Assembly (NCBI GenBank): GCA_003457135.1
Contig: DMSQ01000019.1
Location: forward strand, 42,377 to 106,376
From: Prolixibacteraceae bacterium
Lineage (GTDB): Bacteria > Bacteroidota > Bacteroidia > Bacteroidales > Prolixibacteraceae
DNA length: 64,000 nucleotides
Direction of reading: 5' to 3'
Made by a program: the position numbers and the translations under genes. The notes beneath the pieces are model-generated. The model was not told the DNA's origin. It did no database searches and saw only the letters and a program-made list of their open reading frames with translations. Below, in pieces: positions 37,166 to 46,207 of this stretch (positions within the stretch are counted from its first letter, which is position 1; each line of letters opens with the position of its first letter).

Positions 37166-38455
37166 CTATACAGCAATATCTTTGTTTACGTTCTTGCTTC
37201 CGATTAAAGCGTAGAATAACAAGTAACCCAGACCAGCAACAATTACCCAATAACTAGGCATATAACCAGCAATATCGGCTACCCATCCCTGAAGTGCAGG
37301 AAGAATACCACCACCGCAAACCATGACCATGAAAATTCCTGAAGCTGCTGCCAGATATTTTCCCAAACCTTCAACAGCAAGATTGAAAATACCACCCCAC
37401 ATAATCGAAGTACAAAGACCTACTAATACAAGGAATGCAGCATTGATAGGAACTTCCAATAAACCAAATGAGGTTACACCAGCCACACTTTTCAATACAG
37501 GCAATGAAACCTGTATAGTGTTTGGAGTAAACATAGCCAACAGTACAAGTACCAGACCCAGCCCGGATGCAAAAGTGAGCATCGTTTTACTTGACACCTT
37601 TGCTCCTATTGAAGCTCCAACCAAACGGCCTATCAGCATCAGGAACCAATACGTACCTGCAACGAATCCTGCAGTAGTAGCATTCATTGGATTAGGAGTA
37701 TTCGGATCAACAAGGAAATAATTCAAAACACCGGGAGTACCCACTTCAACGCCAACATAGACAAAAATACCGATAGCCCCTAAAATGAAATGACGGAACT
37801 TAAAGGCACCAGACATCAGGTTTCCCAGTGGTTCAGAAGATTGCTCAGCGTGAGGTTCCGGAATATTTACAAAATACAATACAACAAATACAATCGCGAA
37901 TACAGCCATTGCTGCATACATGAAGGGGAAAATATCAGTGATTCTGGCCTTTGCAGCATCTCCAATTAAAATACCAACGATCATTGGTGTAGCAGTAGCC
38001 ATTACTGAGTTGAAAGATCCTCCAACCTGAATCAGTTGATTACCTTTATTACCCCCACCGCCAAGCGTGTTAAGCATAGGATTAACAACGGTATTCAACA
38101 AACACATAGAAAAACCTGCCACAAATGCGCCTGAAAGATAAACGGCAAAAGCTGAACCCTGCCCTGTATAACCTGAAAGATATTGGATACCTACTCCTAC
38201 AAAGCCAACTGCAACAGCAATCAAGGCCGTTTTCTTATAGCCTATTCTTTGGAGTAAAATACCGCTGGGTATTCCCATTACTGCATAAGCAATAAAGTTG
38301 GCTGCATTCCCAAGAAGTCCTAAGAAATTAGTTACTTCAAATTGGCTCTTTAAAACGATACCCATTGGGGCTGCCAGGTTTGTTACGAACGAAATCATAC
38401 CAAAAAGCATGATCATCATGATGATTGGCACGGTGTAATTTTTGTTTTGAGTCAT
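37166..38455 (-). CDS. FHS-type MFS sugar permease (glucose/galactose or fucose family)
   Basis: This 429-residue protein has 12 hydrophobic helices. Its start (IMMIMLFGMISFVTNLAAPMG) has the FHS-family pattern, and NTVVNPMLNTLGGGGNKGNQ is characteristic. The gene ends the galactose operon, 114 bp after galK, so its substrate is most likely galactose (or galactose and glucose) by proton symport across the inner membrane. The strong terminator at 37092-37127 closes the operon. Confidence 0.9.
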   Translation of the reverse strand: MTQNKNYTVPIIMMIMLFGMISFVTNLAAPMGIVLKSQFEVTNFLGLLGNAANFIAYAVMGIPSGILLQRIGYKKTALIAVAVGFVGVGIQYLSGYTGQGSAFAVYLSGAFVAGFSMCLLNTVVNPMLNTLGGGGNKGNQLIQVGGSFNSVMATATPMIVGILIGDAAKARITDIFPFMYAAMAVFAIVFVVLYFVNIPEPHAEQSSEPLGNLMSGAFKFRHFILGAIGIFVYVGVEVGTPGVLNYFLVDPNTPNPMNATTAGFVAGTYWFLMLIGRLVGASIGAKVSSKTMLTFASGLGLVLVLLAMFTPNTIQVSLPVLKSVAGVTSFGLLEVPINAAFLVLVGLCTSIMWGGIFNLAVEGLGKYLAAASGIFMVMVCGGGILPALQGWVADIAGYMPSYWVIVAGLGYLLFYALIGSKNVNKDIAV

Positions 38456-38569
38456 AATTTTGATAGATTAGTTTGTGAATTTATTAAGTTATCGTTTTTG
38501 TTGTACTTGTTAGATTTAGTGTTCGAATTTGCAAAAAATAACTAAGTATTTAGCATACCTGACTAAAAT

Positions 38570-39859
38570 TTACAGATCAAGCTTTATAGAACCTTTGGCA
38601 CGGATAAACAATTTATGGCAACTCCCTTCGCCATAGACATGTTCTAGCGTTTTAACATACTGATCGAGCAAATCTTGCGGCACAAAAGCCTGAATAGTTC
38701 CTCCGAATCCACCGCCGTGAACACGCCATGCCCCTTTTCCTTTCAACACCATTTCGCTCAAAGCTAAAGCCAGCGAAACAACCTGCTCGTCTTTATGTAC
38801 GACATCGAAAATATTTTGATTGTACATATAGGAGCTGTAACCCGACTCTACCACCATTTTCAGGAAGGCCTGAAAATCGTTTTTTTCGATGGCAGCCACC
38901 TGATCAACAACACGTTGGTTATCGCCCTGAAAATGATAGGCACGAAGAATTGCCCGATCGCCTGTTTTTTTACGGATTTCAGGAATTTTCTCTACAATCT
39001 GTTCCAATGTCACCTGCCTCAAAACTTTAGCGCCAAGTTCAGCCGCTACTGCCTTCATTTCAGTTGGAAGAGAAGCATATTCTGCCTGTGAAGCAGCATC
39101 GTCATGTCCGCCTCCAACATCGGTAATAACCAGTGCGAATCCTGTTGAAACGAAATCAAAGTCAACTTCTTTAACGATGGGTTTCGAAGGATCTTCAAAA
39201 TCAATGGTTATCAATCCACCTACCGAACAGGCTGTCTGATCCATTAAACCACAAGGTTTTCCGAAGAAATTATTTTCGGACCACTGACCGATGATGGCAT
39301 TTTCAACCTTACTCATTTTTCCATCGTTGAATAATTGATTCACAACGGCGCCAATCAACACTTCGAATGATGCCGAAGAACTCAGGCCAGAACCTTTGGG
39401 CACACGGCCATCAATGCAGGCATCGAAACCACCAATTTCGAAACCCTTTTCTTTCATACGGGCACAAATTCCTTTAACCAGCGACGATGAAGTATAGAAT
39501 TGAGCCGGATCAATTTCCAAAGAACTCAAATCAACCTGAAATTCAGGATATCCAACCGATTTGATACGGATTGTATTGGTTTCGTTTTTAGTCGCAACCG
39601 CTATCATATCGAGGTTAACAGCGCCAGCCAGCACCCGTCCGTAATTGTGGTCGGTATGGTTTCCGCCAATTTCAGTACGTCCCGGCGAACTGAATAATTC
39701 AACATCATCAGTTCCGTAAACAGTCTGAAATTCATTCATCAAAGCGGCGTAACGATCGGCCTGTTCTTTCAGGACAACTTCATTTACACCATATAACTCC
39801 TGAAACAATGGATTTTTTCCATTGGCAATCTTTTCAATTAAAGCATTAATTTTTGCCAT
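38570..39859 (-). CDS. galK: galactokinase
   Basis: This 429-residue GHMP kinase converts galactose to galactose 1-phosphate with ATP. The galactokinase signature SPGRTEIGGNHTDHNYGRV is at about 60-80, the ATP loop is PKGSGLSSSASFE, and the C-terminal GGGFGGTIQAF motif is present. Upstream galT and downstream permease confirm the role in the Leloir pathway. Length is above the 380-390 typical of E. coli, as is usual for Bacteroidota. Confidence 0.96.
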   Translation of the reverse strand: MAKINALIEKIANGKNPLFQELYGVNEVVLKEQADRYAALMNEFQTVYGTDDVELFSSPGRTEIGGNHTDHNYGRVLAGAVNLDMIAVATKNETNTIRIKSVGYPEFQVDLSSLEIDPAQFYTSSSLVKGICARMKEKGFEIGGFDACIDGRVPKGSGLSSSASFEVLIGAVVNQLFNDGKMSKVENAIIGQWSENNFFGKPCGLMDQTACSVGGLITIDFEDPSKPIVKEVDFDFVSTGFALVITDVGGGHDDAASQAEYASLPTEMKAVAAELGAKVLRQVTLEQIVEKIPEIRKKTGDRAILRAYHFQGDNQRVVDQVAAIEKNDFQAFLKMVVESGYSSYMYNQNIFDVVHKDEQVVSLALALSEMVLKGKGAWRVHGGGFGGTIQAFVPQDLLDQYVKTLEHVYGEGSCHKLFIRAKGSIKLDL

Positions 39860-39999
39860 AAGTCTTTCGTTTATTGATTATTGAATATTGATTATTGGTT
39901 ATTTATTTTTTAAAAAATAAGAAACACCGAATAAGAAATAAGGAACATCGAAGTTTTCGTTTTACATTTCTTGTTTCTTGTTCGATATTCGATATTAAT
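39860..39999. repeat. AT-rich simple-repeat spacer between galT and galK
   Basis: It contains short repeats such as TTATTGATTATTGAATATTG and GAATAAGAAATAAGGAAC, built from shared ATTGATTATTG and AATAAG(A/G)A words. This looks like a low-complexity Bacteroidota spacer without coding. Confidence 0.45.
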
Positions 40000-41046
40000 T
40001 TATTTTGATTTATAATGTACATCAGAAAGGTCGCGTAAGCGTTTTGCAGCTTGTTCGGCGGTAATATCGCGCTGCGGGCTTGCCAGCATTTCGTAGCCTA
40101 CCATGAATTTTTTCACTGAAGCAGAACGTAACAATGGTGGATAAAAGTGCATGTGAAAATGCCACTCCGGATAATCTTTTCCATCGGTTGGCGCCTGATG
40201 AGGACCTGCAGAATAGGCAAACGAAACTTCAAAAAGGTTATCGTATTTTATAGTCAACTTCTTATAAATACCGGCTAAAGAATTCCGTTCAGCATCGGTT
40301 AACAACGTTATATTTTGAACAGCACGTTGACTGATGATCATGGTTTCGAAAGGCCAGACAGCCCAATAAGGAACCAAGGCAACAAAATGATCATTTTCAA
40401 CGAGGATGCGGTCTTTTTTTACCAATTCAGCCTTCAGGTAATCGCCTAACAAGGTTGTTCCATGTTTTTCGTAATATTCCTTCTGTGTTCTCGATTCTTT
40501 TGCGGGTTCTGCCGGCACCGAAGACGATGACCATATTTGTCCGTGCGGATGCGGGTTAGAGCAACCCATAATCGCACCTTTGTTTTCAAAAATCTGGACA
40601 TAATTAATCTTTTCATTCTTACCCATTTCGGCAAATTCATCGCACCAGACATCAATTACTTTCCGAATGTCTTCAACATCCATTTCAGGTATGGTCATAC
40701 TGTGGTCTTCGCTGAAACAAATCACCTTACATATACCGGTTTCGCTTTTAGCCTGAAAAAGATTTCCTTCATCAACCATTCCTTCAGGAGAATCGTTTAA
40801 CAGCGCGCTAAAGTCGTTTGTAAATACGAAGGTTCCTTTGTATTCAGGATTAAACTTCCCTCCTGCCCTTTCGTTTCCCGGACATAAATAGCAAGACGGA
40901 TCATAGCCCTGACGTTCGTCAGAAACAGCCTTTTCAACCTGTCCCTGCCAGGGTCTTTTTGCCCTGTGCGGTGAAACTAAAATCCAATCTCCTGTCAGTG
41001 GATTTAATCGTTTGTGCGGGTAATTTTCAATATTAAATTTGCTCAT
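40000..41046 (-). CDS. galT: galactose-1-phosphate uridylyltransferase
   Basis: This 348-residue HIT-superfamily enzyme exchanges UMP between UDP-glucose and galactose 1-phosphate. Its active site is [11 protein letters not shown] with the nucleophilic His, zinc ligands include CYLCPGN, and the C-terminal motif is [13 protein letters not shown]. The start is 8 bp after the GntR-regulator stop, so they are co-transcribed. No galE (UDP-galactose 4-epimerase) is present in the window. Confidence 0.96.
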   Translation of the reverse strand: MSKFNIENYPHKRLNPLTGDWILVSPHRAKRPWQGQVEKAVSDERQGYDPSCYLCPGNERAGGKFNPEYKGTFVFTNDFSALLNDSPEGMVDEGNLFQAKSETGICKVICFSEDHSMTIPEMDVEDIRKVIDVWCDEFAEMGKNEKINYVQIFENKGAIMGCSNPHPHGQIWSSSSVPAEPAKESRTQKEYYEKHGTTLLGDYLKAELVKKDRILVENDHFVALVPYWAVWPFETMIISQRAVQNITLLTDAERNSLAGIYKKLTIKYDNLFEVSFAYSAGPHQAPTDGKDYPEWHFHMHFYPPLLRSASVKKFMVGYEMLASPQRDITAEQAAKRLRDLSDVHYKSK

Positions 41047-41054
41047 AAATAATG

Positions 41055-42053
41055 TTATAGTGAGTTTCGCCTTATCAACGACGACCGATTCCTGATTTTT
41101 CCCGTACTACGTTCCTGAATAATCCGGGCAAGTGTTTGACCCATCAACTGAAAATCAGTTGAAATAGTTGTAATACCGCCTGCCACTACTTCTTTAAGAA
41201 CGGTATCGTTAAACGAAACTATACCAACATCCTTCCCCAAAACCAGGTTTTTCTCCGAAGCCATTTTTATCAATCGAACCAGATTGCGGTCGGAGGGCAC
41301 AAAATAGGCCTCGCCGGCTCTCATCTCTTTATTAATAACGTTCCTGATAATTTCCGATTGAAAGCCCATTTCAGAACAAAACCGCTGAAATCCGTTCATT
41401 CGTCCTTCCGGCTCTTTTCCTCCCGGAAAAATCATAATCAGTTCAGAGTATTTCTGAAGTAAATCAAGACCTTCATTCAAAGCATCGTAAACATCCTGTT
41501 CAAAATCCTGATAAACAACCGGATAATCTGTAAGATCGTCTTTTTTACGGTCAAGGATATATACTCTTTCCCTGGGGAGTTTCCCAATAATATCGGCAGT
41601 AAAATCAAAAGTTGCAGGCATGATCACATACGAAGTGTATTTTCCGGCACTCTCTGAAATAAGATTTTTAAAAACCTGATAATTAAAGTGATGAAAATAA
41701 ATATCAACACTCGATTTTGCATCCAGGCTATTCAGAAATGAAGAATACAAATCTTCTTTAAAAGCATTCAGTTCGTCGAAGAGCACAAATATTTTCTGGT
41801 CCAGATTTATCTCAGTGCTATTAATATAATAGCCTTTCCCCGGAATAGAATTGATAATTCCCTTGGCCTTCAATTCGTTAAAAGCAACCATAACCGTATC
41901 CCGCGACAATTCGAACTCGGAACAAATCTGGTTTAAAGAAGGGATTTTATCGCCCAGTTTTAGTTCATTATTAGAAATAGCTGTATAAATAGAATTGATT
42001 ATCTGACGGTATTTTGGTAATCCTAGTGAATCATCAATCTGAATATTTTTCAC
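41055..42053 (-). CDS. GntR-family transcriptional regulator of the galactose locus
   Basis: This 332-residue protein has an N-terminal GntR winged helix ([40 protein letters not shown]). A LacI-type periplasmic-binding-like ligand domain follows ([20 protein letters not shown]). This combination occurs in sugar regulators. It is the first gene of the galT-galK-permease operon and is divergent to galM. The ligand is probably a galactose-pathway sugar. A CAAAAGTA at 42083-42090 (TACTTTTG on the minus strand) is a -7-like box; no fitting -33 is evident. Confidence 0.9.
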   Translation of the reverse strand: MKNIQIDDSLGLPKYRQIINSIYTAISNNELKLGDKIPSLNQICSEFELSRDTVMVAFNELKAKGIINSIPGKGYYINSTEINLDQKIFVLFDELNAFKEDLYSSFLNSLDAKSSVDIYFHHFNYQVFKNLISESAGKYTSYVIMPATFDFTADIIGKLPRERVYILDRKKDDLTDYPVVYQDFEQDVYDALNEGLDLLQKYSELIMIFPGGKEPEGRMNGFQRFCSEMGFQSEIIRNVINKEMRAGEAYFVPSDRNLVRLIKMASEKNLVLGKDVGIVSFNDTVLKEVVAGGITTISTDFQLMGQTLARIIQERSTGKIRNRSSLIRRNSL

Positions 42054-42207
42054 CTTTTTGATATAATTTGTTTAATCGTTTTCAAAAGTAAAAATAAATC
42101 TATACAAAATACACAACCAGTACCTACCAGTATGAGCGAAAAAATTAAATTTGTAAGCCAGTTAATAAAGTATTCAGTGGTCAGTCGCAGTTGGCAGAAA
42201 AAAAATT

Positions 42208-42290
42208 GTCATTCATTGTCATTTGCTTCACGTCATTCTTTGTAAGAAAAACAATGACTATTAAATGACCACTTAATGACTATAAATGAC
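42208..42290. promoter_or_regulatory. phased array of GTCATT/AATGAC half-sites in the gal divergent region
   Basis: GTCATT occurs at 42208, 42218 and 42232. Its reverse complement AATGAC occurs at 42253, 42264, 42275 and 42285. Spacings of 10, 11, 11 and 10 nt are close to one helical turn, and the two groups face each other around about 42245. This is an operator-like array between the GntR gene and galM. Confidence 0.7.
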
Positions 42291-42360
42291 AAAACTTTAT
42301 GAAACTTATTTTTTAATCCAACGATTTTTGAACAGGTAAAAACAACTAAAACAGCTAAGC

Positions 42361-43407
42361 ATGAAAATTACAAAAACACACTTTGGAAAAACGAACGAAG
42401 GTATTGAAGTTGATTTATTTACGCTGATCAACGACAATCAGATGACAGTAAAAATTACCAATTACGGTGCAATCATTACCGCTATTGAAACTCTTGATAA
42501 AAACGGAGAACTGGCTAATATTGCATGTGGTTTCGAAAAGCTGGAAACCTATCTGAGCCCTGAATATTTGGGAAGTTACCCCTATTTTGGATGTATTTGT
42601 GGTCGGGTGTGTAACCGTATTGCCGAAGGCAAATTTACGCTCGAAGGTAAAAATTATTCGCTGGCAGTCAATAACGGGCCAAACCATCTTCATGGTGGTA
42701 TTGTTGGATACGACCGTCGTTTATGGACTTCTGAAATCCTTAAAGAAAATGAACTAATAGGCGTGAAGTTGAGTTATTTGAGTCCTGATATGGAAGAGGG
42801 CTACCCCGGAAATCTAAGAGTGACCTGTACTTATACTTTAAATAACTACAACGAGTTGGCTATGGAATACGGCGCAGAAACCGATCAGACGACTATTGTG
42901 AACCTGACCAACCATACTTATTTCAACCTTACCGGAGGCCGAGATACTATTTTGAACCATGAACTTGAATTGCCGGCTAAATTGGTTACCGAAGCTGTTG
43001 GAAATATTCCGACCGGAAATATTGTTTCGGTAGAAGGAACTCCGTTTAATTTCCTGAACAAAAAGAAGCTGGGAAAAGATATTGAACCTCTGTTTGATGG
43101 GTATGACCTGAATTTTGTTCTGGAAAATACGGAAGGAAATTTGGTTTTCGCCGGATGTTTGAGCGAAGAAACCTCAGGAAGAATGGTTGAAGTACACACC
43201 ACACAACCGGGCATCCACCTTTATACCGGCTACTGGATTCCGGAGATGACAATTGACGGACATAAAAAATTTGGCCGCTACTCAGGCGTAGCGCTTGAAA
43301 CGCAGCATTACCCTGATTCAATCAACAATCCACATTTTCCGCCGGTGACACTTGCTCCGGGACAACACTTTTACGAAAAAACGATTTATACGTTTGGGGC
43401 AAAATAA
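42361..43407 (+). CDS. galM: aldose 1-epimerase
   Basis: This 348-residue mutarotase interconverts alpha- and beta-galactose for galactokinase. Family motifs are NGPNHLHGG, NLTNHTYFNL and GVALETQHYPDS, containing the catalytic His and Glu. It is divergent from the gntR-galT-galK-permease operon, with the operator array between them. No signal peptide is present, so it acts in the cytosol. A terminator follows directly. Confidence 0.95.
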   Translation: MKITKTHFGKTNEGIEVDLFTLINDNQMTVKITNYGAIITAIETLDKNGELANIACGFEKLETYLSPEYLGSYPYFGCICGRVCNRIAEGKFTLEGKNYSLAVNNGPNHLHGGIVGYDRRLWTSEILKENELIGVKLSYLSPDMEEGYPGNLRVTCTYTLNNYNELAMEYGAETDQTTIVNLTNHTYFNLTGGRDTILNHELELPAKLVTEAVGNIPTGNIVSVEGTPFNFLNKKKLGKDIEPLFDGYDLNFVLENTEGNLVFAGCLSEETSGRMVEVHTTQPGIHLYTGYWIPEMTIDGHKKFGRYSGVALETQHYPDSINNPHFPPVTLAPGQHFYEKTIYTFGAK

Positions 43408-43410
43408 CTA

Positions 43411-43431
43411 AAGGGCATCAGCCCTTTTTTT
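43411..43431 (+). terminator. rho-independent terminator of galM
   Basis: Arms AAGGGC and GCCCTT with a 4-nt ATCA loop are followed by T6. It starts 4 bp after the galM stop codon. Confidence 0.88.
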
Positions 43432-43489
43432 AAAGCTTCCCAAACCGTACTTTGGAATGGATACGGAGCGAACTGTTTAATAAAATTTG

Positions 43490-43497
43490 TACATTTG
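43490..43497 (+). promoter_or_regulatory. -7 box candidate for the acyl-CoA synthetase gene
   Basis: TACATTTG matches TAnnTTTG, and the ATG at 43527 lies about 30 nt downstream. A matching -33 TTG is not found at 19-21 nt, so confidence is limited. Confidence 0.5.
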
Positions 43498-43526
43498 AAT
43501 TACTTTGAAATTTAAACCTTGACGAT

Positions 43527-45446
43527 ATGAGAACCATCATCGAACTTTTTGAAACCAGCGTGGCCAAATTCCCGGACAACATTTACCTGTGGGAAAAACA
43601 AAACGGCAAATATGAAGGTACCACTTACCGGCAAACACACGATTTGGTCTTTCAGTTTGGAGCCGGATTACGTGCTATCGGACTTCAAAAAGGTGATCGC
43701 GTCGGTCTGATTTCAGAAGGACGAAATGCATGGATAATTTCTGAACTGGGTATGCTTTATTGCGGTGGTATCAATGTTCCGTTGTCGGTCAGGCTTGAAT
43801 CGGGCAACGAACTCAAATTCAGGCTCACTCATTCCGGATGCAAAATGATTGTGGTTTCAAAAGGTCATGCCTCAAAAGTGGAAGAAATCAGAAACGAACT
43901 TCCTGACCTGAAAAAGGTTATTTACCTGGATGGAAAAGAAAATCCCGGTTCAAACGACATTTCGTACGATCAGGTTTTAGCCCTTGGCGACGAATATTTG
44001 AAAACAAACCATAAAGAATTTGAGACTATTTACAAAAATGTTCAGCCAAACGACATTGCCAATATTTCATACACTTCAGGAACAACGGCCGATCCAAAGG
44101 GAATTATGCTTTCGCACCTGAATTATGCAGCAAATGTATTACAGGCAGATACCTTATTAAAAATTCAGGAAGACTGGAAAACACTGGCGTTTCTTCCCTG
44201 GGACCATTCGTTTGCACATACTGCCTGTTTGTATTGTTTCATGTATAACGGCGCCAGTGTTGCTTCGCCCGAAATTGGCAAAACTCAAATGGAAACCTTG
44301 AAGAATATCCCCAAAAACATTAAGGAAATTCAGCCAAATATCCTGATGAGCGTTCCGGCAGTAGCAAAAAATTTCAGAAAAGGGATAGAAACAGGTATCA
44401 GGCAAAAAGGCCCGATCATAGAAAAACTGTTTAAACATGCCCTGAAAATAGCATACGAATACAATGGGTCAGGATGGAATCGTGGCGCAGGTTCAGTAGG
44501 CGTGTATAAACCATTGCTTAAACTTTACGATAAAATCCTTTTCAGTAAAATACGTGAAAGTTTTGGCAACAAACTTGAATTTTTTATTGGTGGCGGCGCT
44601 TTACTCGATATTGAATTGCAGCGGTTTTTCTATGCTCTTGGAATGCCGATGTGCCAGGGTTACGGCCTGTCTGAAGCTGCGCCTTGTATTTCGTCGAATG
44701 TTCCTTCTGCTATAAAGTTTGGAACTTCAGGCCGGCTGGTGAAACATCTTGACCTGAGAATCTGCGATTCGGATAACAATGAACTTCCGCTGGGCGAAAA
44801 AGGAGAAATAGTTGTAAGAGGTGAGAACGTGATGCTTGGCTATTGGAAAAACCCAAAATCAACGGCCGAAACACTCAGAGATGGCTGGTTATATACCGGA
44901 GACATGGGTTATATGGACAGCGATGGTTTTCTGTATGTGCTCGGACGATTCAAGAGCCTGCTGATCGGGAGCGACGGCGAAAAATTCAGTCCTGAAGGTA
45001 TTGAAGAAGCATTGATTGATCAGTCGCCTTACATTGATCAGTGCATGCTGTACAATAACCAGGATGCTTATACTTCAGGAATGATTGTTCCTAATTTGCC
45101 TGCCCTAAATCGTGAACTGGAAAAACGCGGTTTGAAATTGGGGTCTGACGAGGCATTGACAGAAGCATTAAAAATCATTCAGCTCGAAGTGGATGCCTAC
45201 AAAACGGGCGGTAAATTTGGAAACTCGTTTCCGGAACGCTGGCTACCGGCCACTATCGCTGTTTTACCGGAAGCATTTTCCGAAAAAAACAATTTGCTCA
45301 ACTCAATGGCGAAAATGGTACGTGGAAAAATTACTGAATATTTCAGGAAAGAACTTGAATTTTTATATACCCCTGAAGCAAAAAACATAAATAACCAGAG
45401 GAATTTGAATGCCTTAAGGAAATGGAATAACAATTTGACAATTTGA
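43527..45446 (+). CDS. AMP-forming long-chain acyl-CoA synthetase
   Basis: This 639-residue adenylate-forming enzyme activates fatty acids with ATP and CoA. It has the AMP-binding motif YTSGTTADPKGIMLSHLN, the core GYGLSEAAP, and the C-terminal hinge region DGWLYTGDMGYMDSDGFLYV leading to SLLIGSDGEKFSPEGIEEAL. The length is typical of Bacteroidota FadD-like proteins. It should supply acyl-CoA for lipid synthesis or degradation. It is upstream of the unrelated barrel-protein gene by 27 bp. Confidence 0.92.
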   Translation: MRTIIELFETSVAKFPDNIYLWEKQNGKYEGTTYRQTHDLVFQFGAGLRAIGLQKGDRVGLISEGRNAWIISELGMLYCGGINVPLSVRLESGNELKFRLTHSGCKMIVVSKGHASKVEEIRNELPDLKKVIYLDGKENPGSNDISYDQVLALGDEYLKTNHKEFETIYKNVQPNDIANISYTSGTTADPKGIMLSHLNYAANVLQADTLLKIQEDWKTLAFLPWDHSFAHTACLYCFMYNGASVASPEIGKTQMETLKNIPKNIKEIQPNILMSVPAVAKNFRKGIETGIRQKGPIIEKLFKHALKIAYEYNGSGWNRGAGSVGVYKPLLKLYDKILFSKIRESFGNKLEFFIGGGALLDIELQRFFYALGMPMCQGYGLSEAAPCISSNVPSAIKFGTSGRLVKHLDLRICDSDNNELPLGEKGEIVVRGENVMLGYWKNPKSTAETLRDGWLYTGDMGYMDSDGFLYVLGRFKSLLIGSDGEKFSPEGIEEALIDQSPYIDQCMLYNNQDAYTSGMIVPNLPALNRELEKRGLKLGSDEALTEALKIIQLEVDAYKTGGKFGNSFPERWLPATIAVLPEAFSEKNNLLNSMAKMVRGKITEYFRKELEFLYTPEAKNINNQRNLNALRKWNNNLTI

Positions 45447-45473
45447 CAATTCGACAATTAAATTTCAATAACA

Positions 45474-46001
45474 ATGAAACGATTAATGCTCTTTTCCTTA
45501 TTTATACTTTTCTTCTGTATAGGCTCTTTTGGCCAAAAGATGATTGGATTTGGAGGCGAATTATCGGTTTTAAGTTTTAAACCCAATCTCCGGATGTGGA
45601 TTTCGAAAACGACCGGAATCGAAATCTTTGGGGGAATTGCCTCTGAATTGGAAGATATTGATCCCAATGATGTGGAGGGTGGATTTAAATTTCTTCATGC
45701 CTTTCAGTACAACCGAACCGATCGCACCTATTTCGGACTGGTTGGTAAATGGAAATGGGTAAATGCTTTTGATCCGAACAGAACCACTAATCTCCCGGTT
45801 CCCGGAATTATCGTTGGGAAAGAATGGTTTAGTAAAAAGAGAGCTCTTAAAGGACTTGCTGTTGAATTAGGATACCAGTTTGGCACAAAAGAATACACTA
45901 TATATAGTCCAGCATTTAATGACCGATTACCTAGTAAGCAAAGATTTGAAGAGTTTCCTTTAATCCTTAATTTAAGGTATTCGTTTTACAGGAAAAAATA
46001 A
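45474..46001 (+). CDS. small outer-membrane beta-barrel-like protein
   Basis: This 175-residue protein has a signal peptide (LMLFSLFILFFCIGSFGQ). Alternating hydrophobic/polar strands (MIGFGGELSVLSFKPNLRM, YFGLVGKWKWVNAF, LAVELGYQFGTKEY) follow, ending in a terminal LNLRYSFYRKK. The pattern is typical of outer-membrane barrels, but the length suggests 8 strands. I do not recognise a named family. The DNA at the junction with the preceding gene has a (TTGACAAT)-like short tandem repeat. Confidence 0.75.
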   Translation: MKRLMLFSLFILFFCIGSFGQKMIGFGGELSVLSFKPNLRMWISKTTGIEIFGGIASELEDIDPNDVEGGFKFLHAFQYNRTDRTYFGLVGKWKWVNAFDPNRTTNLPVPGIIVGKEWFSKKRALKGLAVELGYQFGTKEYTIYSPAFNDRLPSKQRFEEFPLILNLRYSFYRKK

Positions 46002-46024
46002 TTTGTCTTTTTTCACCTGTTATT

Positions 46025-46190
46025 TTACCACCCGAACTGCATTTTCCGGTACTTCTTTTCCGATAATCATTTGTTTGTCGCTGGTAATACCCAGGTTTTT
46101 TAAAATCGTATTTCCGGTTACCGGGCCAGCTACCTGTATTAAAGGGAAAACTGCAGCCTGGGTATAGAGTAGCGTGCACAAACAACAAGT
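46025..46190 (-). pseudogene. orphan C-terminal coding fragment, family unrecognised
   Basis: The minus-strand frame from about 46190 reads YTQAAVFPLIQVAGPVTG, followed by NTILKNLGITSDKQMIIGK and ends EVPENAVRVVK and a stop at 46025. It looks like the regular end of a larger protein with no start codon or upstream part. The neighbouring gene stops 18 bp before it, in a different frame. I cannot name its family. Confidence 0.5.
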
Positions 46191-46207
46191 TAATTATTAC
46201 AATTCGC

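Noticed and set aside
45434..45460. Three near-tandem copies of TTGACAAT at the end of the acyl-CoA synthetase gene
   Set aside because: Too short and not in an array; no CRISPR or regulatory meaning supported.
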